NCBI RefSeq assembly: GCF_035998295.1 | Contig: NZ_DASYHS010000281.1 | Span: 1 to 35,769, forward strand | Source: DASYHS01 sp035998295 | GTDB lineage: Bacteria; Pseudomonadota; Alphaproteobacteria; Azospirillales; Azospirillaceae | DNA: 35,769 bases | Direction: 5' to 3' | Shown: piece by piece, positions 31,949-35,769 of the stretch | Position numbering within the stretch: position 1 is the stretch's first letter | Layout of the letters: each line of letters starts with the position of its first letter | Notes under the pieces: generated by a model | What the model saw: the letters and a program-made list of their open reading frames with translations, nothing else | The model's database searches: none | What the model was told of the DNA's origin: nothing | Program-made: the position numbers and the translations under genes

Positions 31949-32385
31949 GCGAGGACGACAAGCCCGCAGACGGCAAGTTCGATGCCGGCCAGTTCGATGC
32001 CGGCAAGCCCGACGCCGGCAAGTTCACCGTCAGCCATGCCGCCGGGGCGCCGTTCCGCCACGACGGGCTGCGCGCCTTCTTCGAGTACCGCGACCTCGGC
32101 ATCGCGCAGGCGACGGGCGGCCGCTTCAACGCCCACGTCATCCGCGCCCGGCCCGGCGGCGAGGGCGGTTCGGGCTGGCACCGCCACGCGCTCGACTTCC
32201 AGATGGTCTACGTGCTGAAGGGCTGGGTGAAGTTCTCCTACGAGGGCGTCGGCGAGGTGCTGCTGGAGGCCGGGTCCTGCGTCCACCAGCCGTCCGGCAT
32301 CCGCCATGTCGAGATCGCCCATTCCGACGACCTGGAGATGCTGGAGATCACCGCCCCGGCGGAGTTCGAGACCGAACCGGCCTGA
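31945..32385 (+). CDS. Cupin-domain protein with repeat-built N-terminus
   Basis: 146-aa small beta-barrel protein. The cupin fold spans about residues 40-140. Metal-ligand motif 1 is GSGWHRHALDFQMVYVL (the His-x-His pair plus Gln/Glu region) and motif 2 is HQPSGIRHVEI with its His. The first 28 residues are a DAGK/DAGQ repeat coded by four 15-bp tandem units. GGAGG lies about 9 bases before ATG 31945, which overlaps the gntR stop. It may be an enzyme such as a lyase/isomerase, or a ligand sensor; the function is not clear. Confidence 0.83.
   Translation: MSEDDKPADGKFDAGQFDAGKPDAGKFTVSHAAGAPFRHDGLRAFFEYRDLGIAQATGGRFNAHVIRARPGGEGGSGWHRHALDFQMVYVLKGWVKFSYEGVGEVLLEAGSCVHQPSGIRHVEIAHSDDLEMLEITAPAEFETEPA
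31966..32025 (+). repeat. 15-bp tandem repeat, four copies, in the cupin N-terminus
   Basis: Units at 31966, 31981, 31996 and 32011, based on GATGCCGGCAAGTTC with 2-4 base changes each. They encode variants of Asp-Ala-Gly-Lys/Gln-Phe/Pro. In frame. Confidence 0.9.
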
Positions 32386-32414
32386 GGGGAGCCGGGCCCG
32401 CCACGGCCGCGCCG

Positions 32415-32428
32415 GCGCGTGCACGCGC
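32415..32428. promoter_or_regulatory. 14-bp perfect palindrome upstream of the glycerate kinase gene
   Basis: GCGCGTGCACGCGC, centred in the 120-bp gap before the GTG start at 32506. A TTGACT at 32440-32445 lies just downstream, without a convincing -10. Candidate operator, but GC-rich palindromes arise by chance here. Confidence 0.3.
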
Positions 32429-32505
32429 AACCCGACGGGTTGACTTTGGCGCCCGCTGCGGCAAGGTGGACCCTCACGGCAAAGACGACAAGTACGGGAA
32501 CCCTC

Positions 32506-33780
32506 GTGTCCACACCCCCCGATGCCGTGCTGCGGGCGATGTTCCGCGCAGCGCTCGACGCGGTCGACGCCGACACCTGCCTGCCTCGCTTCCTGCCGGA
32601 CCCGCCGGCCGGCCGCACGGTCGTGGTCGGCGCGGGCAAGGCCGCGGCGGCGATGGCGCGCACCGTGGACCGGCACTGGAACGGCCCGCTGTCGGGCCTG
32701 GTGGTGACCCGCTACGGCCATGGCGCGCCCGCCGGCCGGATCGAGGTCGTCGAGGCCTCCCACCCGGTGCCGGACGCCGCGGGCCGGGCCGCCGCCGCGC
32801 GCATCGTCGAGCTGGCCTCCGGCCTCGGCCCGGACGACCTGCTGCTGTGCCTGATCTCGGGCGGCGGCTCGGCGCTGCTGGCGCTGCCGGCCCCGGGGCT
32901 GACGCTGGAGGACAAGCAGGCCGTGGCCCGCGCGCTGCTGAGGAGCGGGGCCGACATCGCCGAGATGAACTGCGTGCGCAAGCACCTGTCCGCGATCAAG
33001 GGCGGAAGGCTGGCGGCATCCGCGCATCCCGCCCGCCTGGTGACCCTGGCCGTCTCCGACGTGCCCGGCGACGACCTCGCGGTGATCGCGAGCGGGCCGA
33101 CGGTCGCCGACCCCACCAGCTTCGCCGACGCGCGCGCCGTGCTGGCGCGCTACGGCATCGAGCCGCCGCCCGCGGTCGCCGCGCATCTCGCCGCGGCCGC
33201 CGAGGAGACGCCCAAACCCGGCGACCCGCGCCTGGGCCTTGCGCGCGCCGCGATCGTCGCCCGCCCGCAGGACGCGCTGGAGGCGGCAGCCGAGGTCGCG
33301 CGCGGCCACGGCTACACCCCCGTGATCCTGGGCGACTCGATCGAGGGCGAGGCGCGGGAGGTCGCCAAGGTCCATGCCGGGATCGCGCTGCAGGTGCTGC
33401 GCCACGGGCAGCCGGCGGCCGGCCCGACGGTGCTTCTGTCGGGCGGCGAGACGACGGTCACCGTGCGCGGCCAGGGCCGCGGCGGGCGCAACGTCGAGTT
33501 CCTGCTGGGCCTGGCCCTGGCGCTCGGCGGCGAGCCCGGCGTCCACGCGATCGCCTGCGACACCGACGGCATCGACGGCACCGAGGAGGCGGCCGGGGCC
33601 GTGATCGGCCCGGACACGCTGGCGCGCGGGCGTGCGCGCGGCCTCGACCCGCGCGCGATGCTGGCGGGCAACGACGCCTATTCCTTCTTCGCGGGGCTCG
33701 GCGACCTGGTGGTCACCGGCCCCACGCTCACCAACGTGAACGATTTCAGGGCGGTCCTGATCGCCGGCGACCGTTCCTGA
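32506..33780 (+). CDS. ttuD: Glycerate 2-kinase (MOFRL/TtuD family)
   Basis: 424-aa class of glycerate kinase that forms 2-phosphoglycerate from D-glycerate. Seen: VVVGAGKAAAAMARTVD, VVEASHPVPDAAG, LLCLISGGGSALLALPAP, VRKHLSAIKGGRLA, VSDVPGDDLAVIASGPTVAD and the C-terminal MOFRL segment VLLSGGETTVTVRGQGRGGR, ending DTDGIDG. GTG 32506 is the most plausible start, with GGGA upstream; the frame opens at 32419. 33 bp separate it from pyruvate kinase, so both act on the same lower-glycolysis intermediates. Confidence 0.9.
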   Translation: MSTPPDAVLRAMFRAALDAVDADTCLPRFLPDPPAGRTVVVGAGKAAAAMARTVDRHWNGPLSGLVVTRYGHGAPAGRIEVVEASHPVPDAAGRAAAARIVELASGLGPDDLLLCLISGGGSALLALPAPGLTLEDKQAVARALLRSGADIAEMNCVRKHLSAIKGGRLAASAHPARLVTLAVSDVPGDDLAVIASGPTVADPTSFADARAVLARYGIEPPPAVAAHLAAAAEETPKPGDPRLGLARAAIVARPQDALEAAAEVARGHGYTPVILGDSIEGEAREVAKVHAGIALQVLRHGQPAAGPTVLLSGGETTVTVRGQGRGGRNVEFLLGLALALGGEPGVHAIACDTDGIDGTEEAAGAVIGPDTLARGRARGLDPRAMLAGNDAYSFFAGLGDLVVTGPTLTNVNDFRAVLIAGDRS

Positions 33781-33813
33781 GGCAAACCGTACGCTCGTAA
33801 GGTCCCATCGCAC

Positions 33814-35256
33814 ATGACACGCAAGCCCGGCGCCCTGCGGCGCCACCGCTCGACCAAGATCGTCGCCACGCTCGGCCCCGGCACCTCGACGCCGGAGAGG
33901 ATCCGGACGCTGTTCGAGACCGGCGTCGACGTGTTCCGCCTCAACTTCAGCCACGGCAAGCAGGCCGACCATCGCGAGCGGCTGGAGATCATCCGCGCGC
34001 TGGAGCAGGAGACCGGGCGGCCGACCTGCGTGCTGGCCGACCTGCAGGGCCCGAAGCTGCGCATCGGCCCGTTCGCGACCGGCCCGATCGCGCTGCATCC
34101 CGGCATGGAGTTCCGCCTCGACCTCGACCCGGCGCCGGGCACGCAGCGCCGCGTGTCCCTGCCCCATCCCGAGATCTTCGAGGCGATCACCGTCGACAGC
34201 GAGCTGCTGCTGAACGACGGCCGCGTCCGCCTGCGGGTGCTGAGCCACGGCAGCGACTTCGCCGAGACGGTGGTGATCAGCGGGACCGAGCTGTCGGACC
34301 GCAAGGGCGTCAACGTGCCGGGCGTGATCCTGCCGCTGTCGCCGCTGACCGACAAGGACCGCGCCGACCTGGCCTATGCGCTGGACCTCGGGGTCGACTG
34401 GGTCGCGCTCAGCTTCGTGCAGCGGCCGGAGGACGTCGCGGAGGCGCGCCGCCTGGTGGCGAACCGCGCGGCGCTGATGGTGAAGCTGGAGAAGCCGTCG
34501 GCGATCCAGCACCTGGACCAGCTGATCGAGATGGCCGACGGCGTCATGGTCGCGCGCGGCGACCTCGGCGTCGAGATGCCGGCCGAGGACGTGCCGTCGA
34601 TCCAGAAGCGCATCGTCCGCGAGTCGCGCCTCGCCGGCAAGCCGGTGATCGTCGCGACCCAGATGCTGGAGAGCATGATCACCGCCCCCGCCCCGACCCG
34701 GGCCGAGGCGTCCGACGTCGCGACCGCGGTCTATGACGGGGCCGACGCGGTGATGCTCTCGGCCGAGACGGCGACCGGCGCCTATCCGATCGAGGCGGTG
34801 TCGATCATGGACCGGATCTGCCGGCGCGTGGAGCAGGACCCGCTGTACCGGGCGATCATGGATGCCCAGCATCCCGAGCCGCAGCGCACCTCGGCCGACG
34901 CGATCACGGCCGCCGCCCGGCAGGTCGCCCATACGATCCAGGCGGCGGCGATCGTCACCTACACCACCTCGGGCTCGACGACGCTGCGCGCGGTGCGCGA
35001 GCGGCCGGAGCAACCGATCCTGTGCCTGACCGCGAACCTCGGGACGGCGCGGCGTCTCGCCCTCTCCTACTCCGTCCATGCCGTCCATACCGGCGACGTC
35101 TCCGAGCAGGACGAGCTGGTGGAGAAGGCGGTCCGGGTCGCGACCGAGGACGGGCTGGCCAGCGAGGGCCAGCGGCTGGTCATCACCGCGGGCATCCCGT
35201 TCGGCACGCCCGGCAGCACCAACCTGCTGCGCATCACCTGGATCGAGCGGAGCTGA
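33814..35256 (+). CDS. pyk: Pyruvate kinase
   Basis: 480-aa enzyme converting PEP and ADP to pyruvate and ATP. Seen: RSTKIVATLGPGT, the substrate loop RLNFSHG, ADLQGPKLRIG, the catalytic Lys in MVKLEK, the metal Glu/Asp in VARGDLGVEMP, the following IQKRIVRESRLAGKPVIVATQMLESM, and the SAETATGAYP loop. The regulatory C-terminal domain is complete, ending NLLRITWIERS. It lies 33 bp after the glycerate kinase, and together they turn glycerate into pyruvate through enolase. Confidence 0.97.
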   Translation: MTRKPGALRRHRSTKIVATLGPGTSTPERIRTLFETGVDVFRLNFSHGKQADHRERLEIIRALEQETGRPTCVLADLQGPKLRIGPFATGPIALHPGMEFRLDLDPAPGTQRRVSLPHPEIFEAITVDSELLLNDGRVRLRVLSHGSDFAETVVISGTELSDRKGVNVPGVILPLSPLTDKDRADLAYALDLGVDWVALSFVQRPEDVAEARRLVANRAALMVKLEKPSAIQHLDQLIEMADGVMVARGDLGVEMPAEDVPSIQKRIVRESRLAGKPVIVATQMLESMITAPAPTRAEASDVATAVYDGADAVMLSAETATGAYPIEAVSIMDRICRRVEQDPLYRAIMDAQHPEPQRTSADAITAAARQVAHTIQAAAIVTYTTSGSTTLRAVRERPEQPILCLTANLGTARRLALSYSVHAVHTGDVSEQDELVEKAVRVATEDGLASEGQRLVITAGIPFGTPGSTNLLRITWIERS

Positions 35257-35277
35257 GCGGGCGGGCTTGCCGCCCCC

Positions 35278-35319
35278 TCACCCGCCAGCCATCACCCGCC
35301 GGCCCTCACCCGCCGGGCG
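35278..35319. repeat. 14-bp tandem repeat, three copies, at the comF 3' end
   Basis: TCACCCGCCAGCCA (35278), TCACCCGCCGGCCC (35292) and TCACCCGCCGGGCG (35306). The third copy holds the comF stop and last codons; the first two fill the pyk-comF gap. Confidence 0.85.
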
Positions 35320-35769
35320 TCGAGACGCGCGCCAGCGTCAGCGCGTCGACGCGCACGGCCCCGGCACGGGCGAGCACCCGGGCGCATTCCGCCAGGGTGG
35401 CACCGGTCGTGTGGACGTCGTCCACCAGGACGATCCGCCGTCCCGCAATCAGCGGCAGGCGCCGCGGACGGACCGCGAAGGCCCCGGCGACGTTGCGGTG
35501 GCGCCCGTCCCGGCTGAGGCCGCCCTGCGGGCGCGTGCGCCGGCGGCGGACGAGCAGGTCGGGGCAGGCATCCACGCCCGACGCGCGGGCGACCGCGAGG
35601 GCGAGCAAGGCGGCTTGGTTGTAGCGCCGCGCGAACAGCCGCCAGCGGTGGAGCGGCACCGGCACCAGCAGGTCGGCATCGCCCAGCAACTCCGCCCCGG
35701 CACGCGCCATCCAGGCGCCGTACGCCCGGGCGGCATGGGTCTGGTCGCCATGCTTGAAGCGCAGGATCA
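35306..35769 (-). CDS. comF: ComF-family phosphoribosyltransferase-like protein, cut by window end
   Basis: C-terminal 153 codons of a ComF-like protein; the start lies beyond the window edge. ComF proteins are linked to DNA uptake and carry a phosphoribosyltransferase fold. Seen: the upstream segment ILRFKHGDQTHAARAYGAWM, the core PVPLHRWRLFARRYNQAALLA, RRRRTRPQGGLSRDGRHRNV, and the PRPP-binding loop IVLVDDVHTTGAT. The N-terminal zinc-finger part, if present, is off-window. It converges on pyk. Confidence 0.9.
   Translation of the reverse strand, partial: ILRFKHGDQTHAARAYGAWMARAGAELLGDADLLVPVPLHRWRLFARRYNQAALLALAVARASGVDACPDLLVRRRRTRPQGGLSRDGRHRNVAGAFAVRPRRLPLIAGRRIVLVDDVHTTGATLAECARVLARAGAVRVDALTLARVSTPGG

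Noticed and set aside
31888..35088. A 1066-codon minus-strand open frame
   Set aside because: It is the antisense of cupin, glycerate kinase and pyruvate kinase, which have clear motifs. Shadow frame.

Overview
The window is ordinary chromosome of a high-GC alphaproteobacterium, probably of the Rhodospirillales/Geminicoccales type. This lineage call rests on markers seen in the sequence: a circularly permuted two-piece tmRNA beside an alphaproteobacterial SspB, a GapR (DUF2312) protein, COQ9 next to deformylase and rpsU, a three-subunit PntAA/PntAB/PntB transhydrogenase, and hflK-hflC-DUF2065-degP. Nearly every base is coding, and the antisense strand of real genes is full of long spurious open frames, as expected at this GC. 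No phage, insertion sequence, CRISPR array, tRNA or rRNA was seen.

Layout. 25-4218 (minus): hflK, hflC, a DUF2065 membrane peptide and a Do-type protease form a membrane-protein quality-control operon. 4451-5599 (plus): Mrp, an iron-sulfur carrier ATPase. 5642-8374 (minus): a three-gene TrpXYZ-like ABC importer. 8517-10981: folA and thyA, both minus, are separated by an oppositely oriented alpha/beta hydrolase. 11083-11899 (plus): the split ssrA gene followed directly by sspB, so the degradation tag and its ClpXP adaptor sit side by side. 11927-13640: COQ9 and peptide deformylase (minus), then rpsU (plus) with a clear terminator. 13773-16841 (plus): a tight cluster of amidohydrolase, DapA-like aldolase/dehydratase and SDR, all three with altered catalytic motifs. 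17035-20032 (minus): the transhydrogenase operon, separated from the SDR by two hairpin/palindrome units. 20198-23381 (minus): a COQ8/UbiB-type kinase and oligoendopeptidase F. 23529-25403 (plus): a fatty-acyl-CoA ligase overlapping tail-to-tail with a Rieske oxygenase (minus), preceded by trkH (minus). 28349-29743 (plus): a Tat-exported protein made of three tandem carboxymuconolactone-decarboxylase domains, behind a 25% GC leader. 29786-31040 (minus): gapR and an N-formylglutamate amidohydrolase. 31184-35256 (plus): GntR regulator, cupin, glycerate kinase and pyruvate kinase, a likely glycerate-to-pyruvate route. The window ends inside comF (minus).

Two parts are the best candidates for something undescribed: the amidohydrolase/DapA-like/SDR operon, whose substrate cannot be read from known motifs, and the exported triple-CMD protein. 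A smaller theme is recurrent 12-15 bp tandem duplications at gene ends and in linkers (mrp, def, cupin, trkH, aarF, comF).
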